Shown: positions 51,854-61,967, numbered from the stretch's first letter. The stretch: DNA of 64,000 nt from an uncultured Clostridia bacterium (GCA_934454115.1 CAKSFQ010000010.1:11119-75118), one strand, 5' to 3'. Notes: generated from the letters alone by a model not told the origin. Numbers and translations: made by a program.

Positions 51854-54800
51854 TTATCCGATCATATCAAAAAAGTTCATCTGACTGCTCTCCGGCAGGT
51901 CTTTTAAGACGCCGTTTTCGCCCAGGACCTCCAGCACCGCCTTGTTGACCCCGGCGCGGATTTTCAAATCCTCCTGGGAGAGGAACGGGCCGGCCTTCGC
52001 CGCCTCCATCATCGCATCCGCAGCGGCGTCGCCGACGCCGGCAAACGCATTCAGCGGCGGCAGAATGGCGTCTCCCACCTTTTGGAACTTTCTTGCATGT
52101 GACTTGTATAAATCCACCGGCAAAAACGTAATGCCGCGCTCGTACATTTCCAGACAGATCTCTAAAATGGTGTAGAGCGATTTTTCGTTGGCGGACATTT
52201 TTTCGGATTTCATGTTCAGCTTTCGCATTTCGTTGCGCACCGTCTCCACGCCGTGCGTCATCAGCGCCGCGTCAAAAAGGTCGGCGCGCACGGTAAAATA
52301 GGCGATATAAAACTCGACCGGATAATGGATTTTAAACCAGGCAATCCGAAACGCCATCATGACATAGGCGGCGGCATGCGCCTTCGGGAACATGTATTTG
52401 ATCTTTTTACAGGAGTCTAAGTACCAGTCCGGGATACTGCTTTGGGCGCGGATTGCCTGCTCATATTCCGGCGGCATACCCTCCTTGGCGGCACGGCCTT
52501 TGCGGACAAACTCCATGATCTTAAATGCCATGCCCGGCTCTAAGCCGTGCTGAATCAAAAAGACCATAATATCGTCACGCAGTCCGATCACCTCAGACAG
52601 CGTTGCTTTTTTTGCCTTGATGAGATCCTGGGCATTGTTCAGCCACACATCGGTACCGTGCGACAGACCTGAAATAATCAAAAGCTCAACAAAGGTGGAC
52701 GGTTTGGTTTCAACCAGCATACCGCGGACAAAGGAGGTGCCAAACTCCGGCACACCGAAGGTGCCGACCTCGCTCCCGATCTGATCCGGCTTTACGCCCA
52801 GCGCCTCCGTCCCGGAAAACAGGCTCATGGTGTCCTTGTCGTCCAGCGGAATCTCCATGGCGTTCACACCGGTCAAGTCCTCCAGCATACGGATGGTCGA
52901 TGGATCATCGTGACCTAAGATATCCAGCTTTAAAAGGTTATCGTGGATCGAGTGAAAGTCAAAGTGTGTGGTTATAATATCCGAATCCTTTTTGTCGGCC
53001 GGGTGCTGAATCGGACAAAAGTCATGAATGTCCATGGTCTTGGGGCAGACGATGATACCGCCCGGATGCTGACCGGTGGTGCGCTTGACATCGATCATAC
53101 CGCGCGATACCCGTTTCAGCTCGGCGTCCGGCGCCTCAATCCCCTTAAGCTCATAATATTTTCTCGCAAATCCATAGGCGGTCTTATCCGCAATGGTGCC
53201 GATGGTGCCGGCTTTAAACACGTACCCCTCGCCGAACAGCTCACCCACGTACTTATGGGCAGTTGCCTGATACTCGCCGGAAAAGTTTAAGTCGATATCG
53301 GGCACCTTGTCTCCCTTAAAGCCCAAAAAGGTCTCAAACGGAATGGTAAGGCCGTCCTTCTTCATCAGTGTGCCGCAGACCGGACAGTCCTTGTCCGGCA
53401 TGTCGGGGCCAACGGCATATTCGCCGTTTTCAAAAAATTCACTGTGTTTGCAGTCGGGGTTCGGACAAATGTAGTGCGGACAGAGCGCATTTACCTCGGT
53501 GATGTCCGACAAAAACGCCGCAAAAGAGGAACCAACACTGCCTCTGGAGCCGACCAGATACCCGGCGTCATTCGACTTTTTTACCAGCTTATGCGCAATC
53601 ATATACATGACGGAATATCCGTATTTTACAATACAGTCAAGCTCCTTATCCATCCGTGCCTGCACAACGGGCGGCAGCACCTCGCCATAGATACGGTGTG
53701 CCTTTTTATGGCACATATCCACCAGATCCTGTTCACAGTTTTCAATCGACGGCGGATAAGAGCCGTCTTTCACCGGCTGAATCGTCTCGCACAGATCCGC
53801 AATCCGGTTGGGGTTGGTGATGACCACTTCTTTCGCCTTTTCTTCGCCGAGGTATGAAAATTCCTCCAGCATTTCCTCGGTGGTTCTAAAGTAGAGCGGC
53901 GCCTGTTCGTCCGCGTCGGCAAATCCCTGTGCGCCCATCAGCACGCGGCGGTAAACCTCATCCTTCGGATCCATAAAATGGACGTCACAGGTCGCCACGG
54001 TCGGCATTCCCAAACGGTCGCCCAGCTTTACGATTTTACCGTTTAAATCGCGCAGCGCCTCGTCATCGGCTACGGTGCCGTTGCGCACCATAAATTGGTT
54101 GTTGCCGATCGGCTGAATCTCTAGATAATCGTAAAACGAGGCAATCTCTTCCAATTCCTCGTTCGGTTTTTTTGCCAGTACGGCACGGTAAAGCTCGCCG
54201 GCCTCGCACGCCGAACCGATGAGGATCCCCTCGCGGAATTTTTCAATCACGCTTTTCGGCATAATCGGCTTGCGGTAAAAATAGTCCAGATTGGATTTGG
54301 AGATCAGCCGGTACAGATTTTTAAGCCCCACATAGTTGCTGGCAAGCAGGATAATATGGTATTTCGGATTTTTAATCAGACCGGGTTTGGTATCGATGTT
54401 CACCACGCCGGCGTCGCTGCCGTTTTGCGCACGGATCTGATCCAAAAACTTTAAAAAGATCTCTGCGGTCGCTGCAGCGTCATCAACGGCGCGGTGATGG
54501 TTTTCCAGCGATACGCCGAGCCGCTCTGCCACGGCGTCCAGCGTGTGCTTGCGGTGCTGGGGATAAAGCTCCCGCGACAGGCGCAGCGTATCCGCAATCT
54601 TGTGGTGAAAGCCAAGCCCCATCCGTCCGGCCTTTTGGCGGATAAAGCCGGTATCAAAACCGGCGTTGTGCGCAACCACAGTGGCGCCGCTGCAAAATTC
54701 CAGAAATTTCGGCAGCACCTCTTCAATCATCGGCTGATCGGCCACCATGTCGTCACTGATTCCGGTCAGCTGCGTAATATTGGGCGGAATCGGCCGTCCG

Positions 54801-56173
54801 GGATTGATCAGCTGCGAAAAGGTGTCGGCCTTTTCACCGTTTACGATTTTCACTGCGCCGATTTCGGTGATTTCGTCCCGTTCGGCGCTAAGTCCCGTGG
54901 TCTCGATATCAAACACGACATAGGTCTGTTCTTTGCCAAGAGCGGCAAGATTGCTGACGGCCGAATCGGTATCGTTGATCAGATATCCCTCTACGCCGTA
55001 GAGTACCTTGATTTCATGACCGCTCTTGCTGACGGCGCAGGCCGCCTTGTGCGCGTCCGGAAAAGCCTGCGCCACGCCGTGATCCGTAATGGCGATTGCC
55101 TTGTGTCCCCACTTGGCCGCGCGTTTAATCAGGTCGCCGGCAGAGGTCACCGCGTCCATGGCGCTCATCTTGGTGTGCAGATGCAGCTCCACCCGCTTTT
55201 CTTCGGCGTGATCCTCCCGTTCCGGCAGCGGCTTTAAAAGCTCTGCCGCGGTTGGCTTAAAAAGCGGACAGTGCTTGAACTCGTCCTCCATAAAATCGCC
55301 GCGCAGCCGCAGCCGTTTGCCCGGTGCGATGGCTGCCTTTGCCTTTTGCAGTCGTTCCGTCCGGCCGAACAGGCTGCAAAAGCACGCCCAGTTGTCGTCT
55401 GCAAGATTAAATTCGATGACCATGTTCCCGGTCGGCTTCCCGGAACGCTTGATTTCACGAATTTCCGCGTCCAAAACCTCGCCCTCAATCACGCAATCGC
55501 TCATTCCGGCGCGCAGATCGATGATCGGCATACAATCCTCCGGCGCAATGTACCTCTTCCCAAACAACAAGCCTTCCTCTACGGCGGCGCCGGCCTTAGA
55601 CGGCGCCGATGACGAAACGGATACGTTCTTGACGGCCGCCGCTTTCTCGGACAGGGCGTGCAGCTGTTTTTCCTGTTCCTTTAAATAGTTGTCCATATCA
55701 AGCGCCGAAAACGCCGGCTGCACCTTGATTGGTGTTCCAAACTCGCGCTGCGGCGTATCCTGCAAATATTCCAAAAACCTTCGGTTTCTGAGCAATTCCT
55801 TGCCGCCGCGGATATTGCTGACGGTCAGAACGTCCCCGTCAAGCTTCAGCTGCGCCGCACTCAGGCAGCTGCGGCAAACCACATTTTGATACAAAAAGGC
55901 CGCAAGCAGCCCCTCAAAGTAGGAAAGATCCGCCGTAATGCCCGTATACTTCAGCGCCAGATCGACGGTCTTAATATGATAGATGCCCCGTATGGCATCG
56001 CGGTACTGCAAAAGCTCAACCCGATCCAAAAGAACCGGTGATAAAAGCCGGATTTCCAAACGGTTTTCATCGATAAAGACCCGGCAGTTCTCCAGGGTCG
56101 TTTTCTCTAAAGCGCGGGCAAAATCCTCCATCACGGTCACACGGTCAAATAAGTCTAAAATTCCGAACTGCAT
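51854..56173 (-). CDS. polC: DNA polymerase III alpha subunit, PolC type
   Basis: Protein of 1439 residues, the replicative polymerase of low-G+C Gram-positives. N-terminal and OB domains, PHP domain (RVELHLHTKMSAMDAVTSAG, about 325-345), inserted DEDDh proofreading exonuclease (YVVFDIETTGLSAERDEITE, about 416), zinc finger (CPNPDCKHSEFF ... CPVCG, about 900-930) and the catalytic palm with PDIDLNFSGEYQ. Start ATG 56173 directly after the ispG stop. Full length. Confidence 0.98.
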   Translation of the reverse strand: MQFGILDLFDRVTVMEDFARALEKTTLENCRVFIDENRLEIRLLSPVLLDRVELLQYRDAIRGIYHIKTVDLALKYTGITADLSYFEGLLAAFLYQNVVCRSCLSAAQLKLDGDVLTVSNIRGGKELLRNRRFLEYLQDTPQREFGTPIKVQPAFSALDMDNYLKEQEKQLHALSEKAAAVKNVSVSSSAPSKAGAAVEEGLLFGKRYIAPEDCMPIIDLRAGMSDCVIEGEVLDAEIREIKRSGKPTGNMVIEFNLADDNWACFCSLFGRTERLQKAKAAIAPGKRLRLRGDFMEDEFKHCPLFKPTAAELLKPLPEREDHAEEKRVELHLHTKMSAMDAVTSAGDLIKRAAKWGHKAIAITDHGVAQAFPDAHKAACAVSKSGHEIKVLYGVEGYLINDTDSAVSNLAALGKEQTYVVFDIETTGLSAERDEITEIGAVKIVNGEKADTFSQLINPGRPIPPNITQLTGISDDMVADQPMIEEVLPKFLEFCSGATVVAHNAGFDTGFIRQKAGRMGLGFHHKIADTLRLSRELYPQHRKHTLDAVAERLGVSLENHHRAVDDAAATAEIFLKFLDQIRAQNGSDAGVVNIDTKPGLIKNPKYHIILLASNYVGLKNLYRLISKSNLDYFYRKPIMPKSVIEKFREGILIGSACEAGELYRAVLAKKPNEELEEIASFYDYLEIQPIGNNQFMVRNGTVADDEALRDLNGKIVKLGDRLGMPTVATCDVHFMDPKDEVYRRVLMGAQGFADADEQAPLYFRTTEEMLEEFSYLGEEKAKEVVITNPNRIADLCETIQPVKDGSYPPSIENCEQDLVDMCHKKAHRIYGEVLPPVVQARMDKELDCIVKYGYSVMYMIAHKLVKKSNDAGYLVGSRGSVGSSFAAFLSDITEVNALCPHYICPNPDCKHSEFFENGEYAVGPDMPDKDCPVCGTLMKKDGLTIPFETFLGFKGDKVPDIDLNFSGEYQATAHKYVGELFGEGYVFKAGTIGTIADKTAYGFARKYYELKGIEAPDAELKRVSRGMIDVKRTTGQHPGGIIVCPKTMDIHDFCPIQHPADKKDSDIITTHFDFHSIHDNLLKLDILGHDDPSTIRMLEDLTGVNAMEIPLDDKDTMSLFSGTEALGVKPDQIGSEVGTFGVPEFGTSFVRGMLVETKPSTFVELLIISGLSHGTDVWLNNAQDLIKAKKATLSEVIGLRDDIMVFLIQHGLEPGMAFKIMEFVRKGRAAKEGMPPEYEQAIRAQSSIPDWYLDSCKKIKYMFPKAHAAAYVMMAFRIAWFKIHYPVEFYIAYFTVRADLFDAALMTHGVETVRNEMRKLNMKSEKMSANEKSLYTILEICLEMYERGITFLPVDLYKSHARKFQKVGDAILPPLNAFAGVGDAAADAMMEAAKAGPFLSQEDLKIRAGVNKAVLEVLGENGVLKDLPESSQMNFFDMIG

Positions 56174-56174
56174 G

Positions 56175-57215
56175 TTATATCAACCTCTTAATTTCCCCCA
56201 AAAGAACAGGAATAATCTGATCTTCCGGAATCTTTCTGATAACCTCTCCCTTACGGAACAAAACAGCGCAGCCGTCACCGCCGGCAATGCCGATATCGGC
56301 GTCCTTCGCCTCGCCGGGGCCGTTTACCACGCACCCCATCACGGCCACCTTCAGCTTGGCGGGAATATCCTTGACCGCCTCGGCAATCTGATTGGCAATG
56401 GGGATTAAATCGATTTTGGTTCTGCCGCAGGTCGGACAGGAGACCACCTCGATGCAGTCTTTGCCGAGGCCGAGCGCCCGTAAAATTTGCTGCGCTGCAT
56501 AGACCTCCTGTACCGGGTCGTCCGTGAGCGACACCCGAATCGTTTCGCCGATTCCGTCCGCGAGCAGCGATCCGATCCCGATGGCGGACTTGACAAGGCC
56601 GCTTTCATAGGTGCCGGCCTCGGTTACGCCGACATGCAGCGGATAGTCAAAGGTATCTCTTGCAAGGCGGTACGCGCGGATCGTCTCGCGGACGGAGGAG
56701 GATTTCATCGAGATGACAATGTCGTCAAAGTCAAAGCGCTCCAGCAGCGACGCATGGCGTCTTGCGCTTTCCACCATAGCATGCGCAACAGAGCCGCCGC
56801 ATTGCTGCAAAAGTCCTTTTTCCAGCGAGCCGCCGTTCACGCCGACCCGAATGGGAATCCCCTTTTCCCGCGCCGCCTTTGCGACCATCCGGACGCGATC
56901 TTCGCCGCCGATGTTGCCGGGGTTAATCCGCACCTTGGCAACGCCGCGCTCGATACACATCAGCGCAAGCCGATAGTCAAAATGGATGTCCGCAACCAGG
57001 GGAACCGGGCTTTGCTGCACCAGCGATTCCATGGCGGCTGCGGCCGCCTCGTCCGGCACGGCAAGGCGCACAATATCGCAGCCGGCCGCAGCCAGCGCTT
57101 TGATCTGTGCCATCGCTGCCGCAACGTCTGTGGTTTTCACATTCAGCATCGACTGCACCGCAATCGGCCGCCCCTTGCCCAGTATGATATGATCTCCGAT
57201 TTTGACTTCCTTCAA
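56175..57215 (-). CDS. ispG: 4-hydroxy-3-methylbut-2-enyl diphosphate synthase
   Basis: Protein of 346 residues, [4Fe-4S] enzyme of the MEP isoprenoid pathway. Core IAVQSMLNVKTTDVAAAMAQ, RINPGNIGGEDRV, and the cluster cysteines in VVSCPTCGRTKIDL and VMGCVVNGPGEA. The start is a TTG at 57215; the longer frame to 57302 would include the gene's own promoter. First gene of ispG-polC-tex. Confidence 0.95.
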   Translation of the reverse strand: MKEVKIGDHIILGKGRPIAVQSMLNVKTTDVAAAMAQIKALAAAGCDIVRLAVPDEAAAAAMESLVQQSPVPLVADIHFDYRLALMCIERGVAKVRINPGNIGGEDRVRMVAKAAREKGIPIRVGVNGGSLEKGLLQQCGGSVAHAMVESARRHASLLERFDFDDIVISMKSSSVRETIRAYRLARDTFDYPLHVGVTEAGTYESGLVKSAIGIGSLLADGIGETIRVSLTDDPVQEVYAAQQILRALGLGKDCIEVVSCPTCGRTKIDLIPIANQIAEAVKDIPAKLKVAVMGCVVNGPGEAKDADIGIAGGDGCAVLFRKGEVIRKIPEDQIIPVLLGEIKRLI

Positions 57216-57255
57216 TTTGGGTTCCCCATTTCTGCCGCTTATTTTTATCCTTCTT

Positions 57256-57284
57256 ATTATACCTTTTTCCCGTGCGGCTGTCAA
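57256..57284 (-). promoter_or_regulatory. promoter of ispG-polC-tex
   Basis: Minus-strand TTGACA (57284-57279), 17-base spacer, TATAAT (57261-57256): perfect consensus. It decides the downstream TTG start of ispG. Confidence 0.9.
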
Positions 57285-57319
57285 TCGCACGCCGCAAATC
57301 ATTTTAGAAAAAAGGCATC

Positions 57320-57350
57320 AAAAAAGCCCTGCATCGCGCAGGACTTTTTT
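57320..57350 (-). terminator. terminator of the MgtC-like gene
   Basis: On the minus strand AAAAAGTCCTGC pairs with GCAGGGCTTTTTT (one G-U pair), directly after the stop codon. Confidence 0.88.
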
Positions 57351-58033
57351 TAGGAGGCGCTTTTGATGCGGCAAGGATAGGAAATCTGATCGATAACATC
57401 ATCCTCGCTGACGGAATCGGGAAGCTCCAGCGTAAAGCGGTAGTTTTTCTTCTGATTCTCGCCGCGCTCCACCGCGACATCGGTTATGCTGATCCCCATG
57501 CGTGAAAGACAGGCCTTGATGCGGATCTGATAATCTTCTTCGTCCACACCGTCAATCAAAAGCCGCCGGCTCTTTGACGCTTGCAGCCATTTAAAATTCC
57601 GATGCAGCAGGATTTGCGATGCCACCACGATTAGGGTTGCTACTGCGCCCAGTGCGTACATACCGGCGCCGATTGCCATGCCGATCCCGGCGGTTGCCCA
57701 GATCCCGGCCGCCGTTGTCAGCCCCGTAATCGAGCTTTTATGAACAAAAATCATGCCGGCGCCCAAAAAGCCGATGCCGCTCACAACCTGTGCCGCAATT
57801 CTGGCGCCGTCCGCGCCGCGCATTCCAAATTCCCCGGCCGCCGTGTCCGAAAATCCGTATTTGGAAATCACCATCATCAGCGCTGCTCCGATTGCGACGA
57901 TGCAGTGGGTGCGGATTCCGGCGCTTTTGGATCGGTTCAGCCGTTCCAGTCCGATCATCGCACCGCAGATCCCGGCCGCGACCACGCGCAGCGCCAGTAG
58001 CAGCTGAAACACTTGAAATTCACCGATTGACAC
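57350..58033 (-). CDS. MgtC/SapB-family membrane protein
   Basis: Protein of 227 residues, GTG start with AAAAGGAGAGG upstream. Conserved membrane core GAMIGLERLNRSKSAGIRTH, QVVSGIGFLGAGMIF and GLTTAAGIWATAGIGMAIGA, then a cytoplasmic ACT-like tail. MgtC relatives affect F-type ATPase and magnesium or phosphate balance; the role in this organism is unknown. Confidence 0.93.
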   Translation of the reverse strand: MSIGEFQVFQLLLALRVVAAGICGAMIGLERLNRSKSAGIRTHCIVAIGAALMMVISKYGFSDTAAGEFGMRGADGARIAAQVVSGIGFLGAGMIFVHKSSITGLTTAAGIWATAGIGMAIGAGMYALGAVATLIVVASQILLHRNFKWLQASKSRRLLIDGVDEEDYQIRIKACLSRMGISITDVAVERGENQKKNYRFTLELPDSVSEDDVIDQISYPCRIKSAS

Positions 58034-58070
58034 GTTATCCTCTCCTTTTCTCTATAATATAATTTCACCT

Positions 58071-58098
58071 ATTGTATCATAGTATGGAGAAAAGTCAA
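58071..58098 (-). promoter_or_regulatory. promoter of the MgtC-like gene
   Basis: Minus-strand TTGACT (58098-58093), 16-base spacer, TACAAT (58076-58071). Confidence 0.65.
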
Positions 58099-58136
58099 GA
58101 CCCGCCACCGTTTTTTGTAAAATGCGCAAAATTTCT

Positions 58137-58158
58137 TCCCTTTCATATAGTAAAGGGA
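58137..58158 (+). promoter_or_regulatory. hairpin covering the amidase ribosome binding site
   Basis: TCCCTTT (58137-58143) pairs with AAAGGGA (58152-58158), which is the start of the AAAGGGAGGGGG ribosome binding site. It could lower translation until opened. Confidence 0.5.
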
Positions 58159-58170
58159 GGGGGTGAAAAA

Positions 58171-58728
58171 ATGGCAACAAAAATTTTTGTTGACGCCGGA
58201 CACGGCGGTGCGGATCCCGGCGCGGTCGCGAACGGCGTGACAGAACAGGCCGTCAATTTAAACGTCGCAAACGAACTGGCAAGGCTGCTGCGTGAGGGCG
58301 GTTATCAAGTCAAGCAATACCGCACCACAACGACCGAAAACGTTCTTCCCGGAAAGAATGATGATCTGAGCAATCGTGCCAACATGGCAAATACCTGGGG
58401 TGCGGACTATTTTATCAGCATTCATACCAACAGCTCGCCAAACCCGGCCGCAAACGGGTTTGAGGCATATGTATATCGGCTGGGCGGCATGTCCGAGGCG
58501 CTGGCACAATCCATCGTAAGCAGCGTTGTCCGTCAGCTTGGCTCAAAAGATAACGGCGTCCATGCGGCAAACTTTGCCGTACTGCGCCGTACCAGAATGC
58601 CGGCGACGCTCCTGGAGCTCGGATATTTAAGCAATCCGACCGAGGCGCTCAATTTAAACAGTCCGGCATGGCAGAGGGCGGTTGCAAAGGCAATCTATGA
58701 CGGGATTTATGCATTTGTAAAGCCGTAA
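58171..58728 (+). CDS. N-acetylmuramoyl-L-alanine amidase (Amidase_3)
   Basis: Protein of 185 residues from ATG 58171. Zinc ligands and catalytic Glu fit the family: DAGHGGADPGAV (His), NGVTEQAVNLNVA (Glu), FISIHTNSSP (His) and LLELGYLSN (catalytic Glu). It cuts the bond between MurNAc and the stem peptide. There is no signal peptide or wall-binding domain, so it may act after cell lysis as an endolysin does, or be made in the mother cell like some sporulation enzymes. Confidence 0.93.
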   Translation: MATKIFVDAGHGGADPGAVANGVTEQAVNLNVANELARLLREGGYQVKQYRTTTTENVLPGKNDDLSNRANMANTWGADYFISIHTNSSPNPAANGFEAYVYRLGGMSEALAQSIVSSVVRQLGSKDNGVHAANFAVLRRTRMPATLLELGYLSNPTEALNLNSPAWQRAVAKAIYDGIYAFVKP

Positions 58729-58737
58729 AAAGATGTT

Positions 58738-58768
58738 CTGAGGCTGCGGCAAGCCGCCACAGCCTCAG
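58738..58768. terminator. probable terminator between amidase and SLH gene
   Basis: CTGAGGCTG (58738-58746) pairs with CAGCCTCAG (58760-58768), with CGGC/GCCG continuing the stem inside. A T-rich stretch follows on the minus strand. Confidence 0.6.
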
Positions 58769-58778
58769 GACAAAGATA

Positions 58779-61703
58779 CTATCTGACAATCAGCATCTCC
58801 TGCACAACATCATTATAAACCTTTAAGAACAACCGAGCCTCATTACCGGTTTCATAGATTTCGATATCGGCAGCCGATACCACCTGAATGTCGCTCTTGC
58901 TCCGGTTGGAGTCATACAGATATACGGTAGCATCTCCGGTTGCAAAGTTGTAAACCTTTCCGTTCACCGTCATGTTGACGCTGCCGCTGAACTTCTTGGT
59001 AACGCGTCCGTATACGGTCGTCAGATCACCGGTTACCTCGCTGACAAATTCCGTATCCTTGGCGTTGCTGTCAAACAGGAGGGTAATGCCGTCAATCTCG
59101 CCGCGGATGTTGGTCCGATACTGAATGACATCGCCCTTGGTAAGCACACTGCCGTCGTCCTTGCCCTTGCGCAGAATGGTTTTGTCGGAAGCGATCAGGT
59201 CAACTTCCTTTCCGCCCTGCCAGCCGTAAACGCGGTCGGTATCTTCATAGTTTTCGTTTTGCGTTGCGCTGACATGATCCACGATCAGAACCGGAGATTC
59301 CGGCGCTGTGATACCGGTCGAGTTGGTGATGACAATCACCTTTGCCTCATAGTTTTCCTGCAGGTCATAGACAATGGCGTCATAAGCGCTGTCGTTTGAC
59401 AGGGTCGCCTTGGTACGAACCGAATACTTGTCGGTATCCGTGCCGGCTTCCTTGGGGATATCAAAGATAATCGTGCTGTCGGTTACGCCAACGCTGCCAA
59501 GCTTTGCGGACGCCGACTTATAAACCATGTCGCTTCTGCTGATGTTTTTGGTAAACTCGTTGACATTCGGTGCGCCGGATGCCGTGTTGTCAACGGCCAG
59601 TTCCATGGCGTTGATGTCGCCGCTGCTGTTGGTCTCGTACATAATCAGCTGCGGTACCACCGTGCCCTCGCCGTTTAAGATGTTTACCACCGTTTTCGGC
59701 TCCTGTCCGTATTTATCGTTGAGACGCATCTTGGCGGTACTGTTGATGACCTTGGTTTCGCCGCCGGCCGTAAACAGTTTAAACTGTGCCGTGGTATCAA
59801 AGCCGTCATTCATGGTTGCGCCGACCAGATAAGCGTACTTCTTGGCTGCGCTTTGATCGTTATCTGCAACCGCGTTCTTGTCAACGGCCGCAATCTTATC
59901 CTCAATGTCAAAATAGAAGGTTCCCTTGTCGCGGAGTGCGATCTCGTTCGGGTAACTGTCTGCCTTTTTATAAAGCTCGCTGCCGCTGCCGATCCGATAG
60001 CCCTCTTCTGTGGACTCGGTAATCATACCGTTTCTGGATGCGTCCGAAACATAACCCTTGATTAGCTCCTTATCGTCACTGATGGTATAAGAAATCACGT
60101 TCCATTCCTTCAGATCGCCGACATCGATTTCGGCGCCGTCCTTAATCAGGCTGAACAAAACGGTGTCCTGATTCTTGTCAAAGACAAGCGAGCCGTTCAG
60201 ATATTTGTCGGTGACTCTGCCGGTCACGGTAGACACGGTATCGACAACCAGATTGCTGATATGATTTGCAAAGATGATTTCATAAGAGCCGTTGGTGTCC
60301 GCGTCCAGCAGAATTACATTACCTGCCGACGGCTTTAATTCTTCTTCGGTTACACCGGTCTTGTATTTTCCGTTATAGATATAGATGGCATCCTTTGCGA
60401 TGGTTGCCGTCTTGGTGCGGGTGTCGTTCTGCGCGCCCCAGTATTCAAAGGTGCGGCTTCCATCGTCCGCTGTGCCTACGGCAACAATGTCGTCTGCATG
60501 AACCGTGACGGACTTGTTCTTATTCTGCTGTACCCGCACATCAATCAGTGTTTTATCATCAGTCTTTTTGTCAATCCGGGCATAATACAGTACATTGTAG
60601 CCAAGCAGCTGCTTTGCCTGCGTGTCACCCTCGCGGTATTGCTTTTCACCAATCATAACCTTGTCTTTATCGGTAGTGCCGGTTCCGTTTAGTGCGGTCT
60701 CGGCCGTGCCGGTAATCTGGCCATAACCCTTTTCAACGTTTAAGCGGTCGTAAAGCAGAGTCTTGTCGACCACCTCATAGGTTGCGTTGGTGCCGTAGCC
60801 GACCTGTTCCATCAGATTGACGGTCAGGGCGTTAAAGATCAGCTGCGCAATGTCGCCGCGCGTTGCCGGTTCGGTTGCCGTGCCGCCGATGCCGCGCAGC
60901 AGCTGATTGCTGGACGCCGTGTACATATAACCGGTCGGATAGCCGCCGCGCTCCTCTGCCGCCGGCTCATAACCTAAGGCGCGTACAATGATGGTGACTG
61001 CCTCTTGAAGCAGGACGTTGTCGTCCGGGCGGTAGGTGCCGACATCATCGCCGATGACCATACCCTGCTGGTCGGCTACGTTGATGGCGCCGGTTGCCCA
61101 GTGATCGGCCGGTACATCCGGGAATTTCGTGGCGCCGGCGGAACTTTTTGCAATGTCTTCCAGTCCAACAGAGTAGACCGCAACCTTTGCCATCTCACTG
61201 CGGATAATCGGATCCGCCGGACGAAACGCGCCGCTTTCGGCATCACCGACCATGATGCCGAGTGCGCCGAGCAGCTCGGCCGCCTCCTCGTACTCGGTTC
61301 CGGCAATATCCGGCGCCAGGGTGATACGGCTGGTGCTGTAACGCGAGAGCGCCGGTTCCTCCGACACGGGCTGCGCCGCCATACCGTTGTACTTAGAACT
61401 GTTTTCAACTAAATTGGTTTGTATTCCGTTTGCGATATCTAAGGTGCCGTCCGTGTTGGTGCCGTCAAAACTGCGGATATCTGCCGTTTTGCCGGTGTTT
61501 TGGTTTTGCGGTACGGCGCTGCTTGCCGATCCGCCGTAGCTTCCCTGCGGATACGGATAGCCCTCGCCGTCGCCGGAGACAGACTGACTGTCCTCCGTAT
61601 AAACAGAGGCCTCGTCAATGGCCTCGTCGGCAAAGACCGCAGTTACACTGATTCCGCTGATGATACAAACGGTAAGCAGCATAGAGATCCATTTTTTACA
61701 CAT
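58779..61703 (-). CDS. SLH-domain surface protein with long beta-rich body
   Basis: Protein of 974 residues from ATG 61703 (GAGGAGG upstream). Signal peptide 1-25 (cut after VFA). A Ser/Gly/Gln-rich linker, then SLH domains about 132-305 (EEAAELLGALGIMVGDAESG, FPDVPADHWATGAINVADQQ, and a weaker third, ATRGDIAQLIFNAL). The rest is a series of beta-strand repeats of about 60-80 residues (VDTVSTVTGRVTDKYLNGSL, GYVSDASRNGMITESTEEGY, TTVYGRVTKKFSGSVNMTVN). Likely an S-layer or abundant wall protein. It is divergent from another SLH gene. Confidence 0.88.
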   Translation of the reverse strand: MCKKWISMLLTVCIISGISVTAVFADEAIDEASVYTEDSQSVSGDGEGYPYPQGSYGGSASSAVPQNQNTGKTADIRSFDGTNTDGTLDIANGIQTNLVENSSKYNGMAAQPVSEEPALSRYSTSRITLAPDIAGTEYEEAAELLGALGIMVGDAESGAFRPADPIIRSEMAKVAVYSVGLEDIAKSSAGATKFPDVPADHWATGAINVADQQGMVIGDDVGTYRPDDNVLLQEAVTIIVRALGYEPAAEERGGYPTGYMYTASSNQLLRGIGGTATEPATRGDIAQLIFNALTVNLMEQVGYGTNATYEVVDKTLLYDRLNVEKGYGQITGTAETALNGTGTTDKDKVMIGEKQYREGDTQAKQLLGYNVLYYARIDKKTDDKTLIDVRVQQNKNKSVTVHADDIVAVGTADDGSRTFEYWGAQNDTRTKTATIAKDAIYIYNGKYKTGVTEEELKPSAGNVILLDADTNGSYEIIFANHISNLVVDTVSTVTGRVTDKYLNGSLVFDKNQDTVLFSLIKDGAEIDVGDLKEWNVISYTISDDKELIKGYVSDASRNGMITESTEEGYRIGSGSELYKKADSYPNEIALRDKGTFYFDIEDKIAAVDKNAVADNDQSAAKKYAYLVGATMNDGFDTTAQFKLFTAGGETKVINSTAKMRLNDKYGQEPKTVVNILNGEGTVVPQLIMYETNSSGDINAMELAVDNTASGAPNVNEFTKNISRSDMVYKSASAKLGSVGVTDSTIIFDIPKEAGTDTDKYSVRTKATLSNDSAYDAIVYDLQENYEAKVIVITNSTGITAPESPVLIVDHVSATQNENYEDTDRVYGWQGGKEVDLIASDKTILRKGKDDGSVLTKGDVIQYRTNIRGEIDGITLLFDSNAKDTEFVSEVTGDLTTVYGRVTKKFSGSVNMTVNGKVYNFATGDATVYLYDSNRSKSDIQVVSAADIEIYETGNEARLFLKVYNDVVQEMLIVR

Positions 61704-61868
61704 ATTTTTTCCTCCTCTACCAGATGAATTTTGATGCTTTTGCATTGTAGATTTTTGTATTTTTACGCATTTATTTTGTGCAGAGGAAGAAAAAATACAC
61801 CGCAAACATTATGGTAGGAGTGGTAAAAAAAGTTTACAAATTTTTTATGATTATTTTTGGACAAACCC

Positions 61869-61897
61869 TTGAATTATAAAAGTAGATATGGTATATT
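61869..61897 (+). promoter_or_regulatory. promoter of the downstream SLH gene
   Basis: TTGAAT (61869-61874), 17-base spacer, TATATT (61892-61897), in a 264-base A/T-rich divergent region. I find no clear promoter for the opposite gene. Confidence 0.65.
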
Positions 61898-61967
61898 AAA
61901 TTTGAATAAGTAGAATATGATGTGGTTTTTATAACAAAATATGATGGAATACAGGAGGAATGTAATT

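Noticed and set aside
57216..57302. 29-codon N-terminal extension of ispG
   Set aside because: It contains the perfect promoter of the gene and has no resemblance to IspG.
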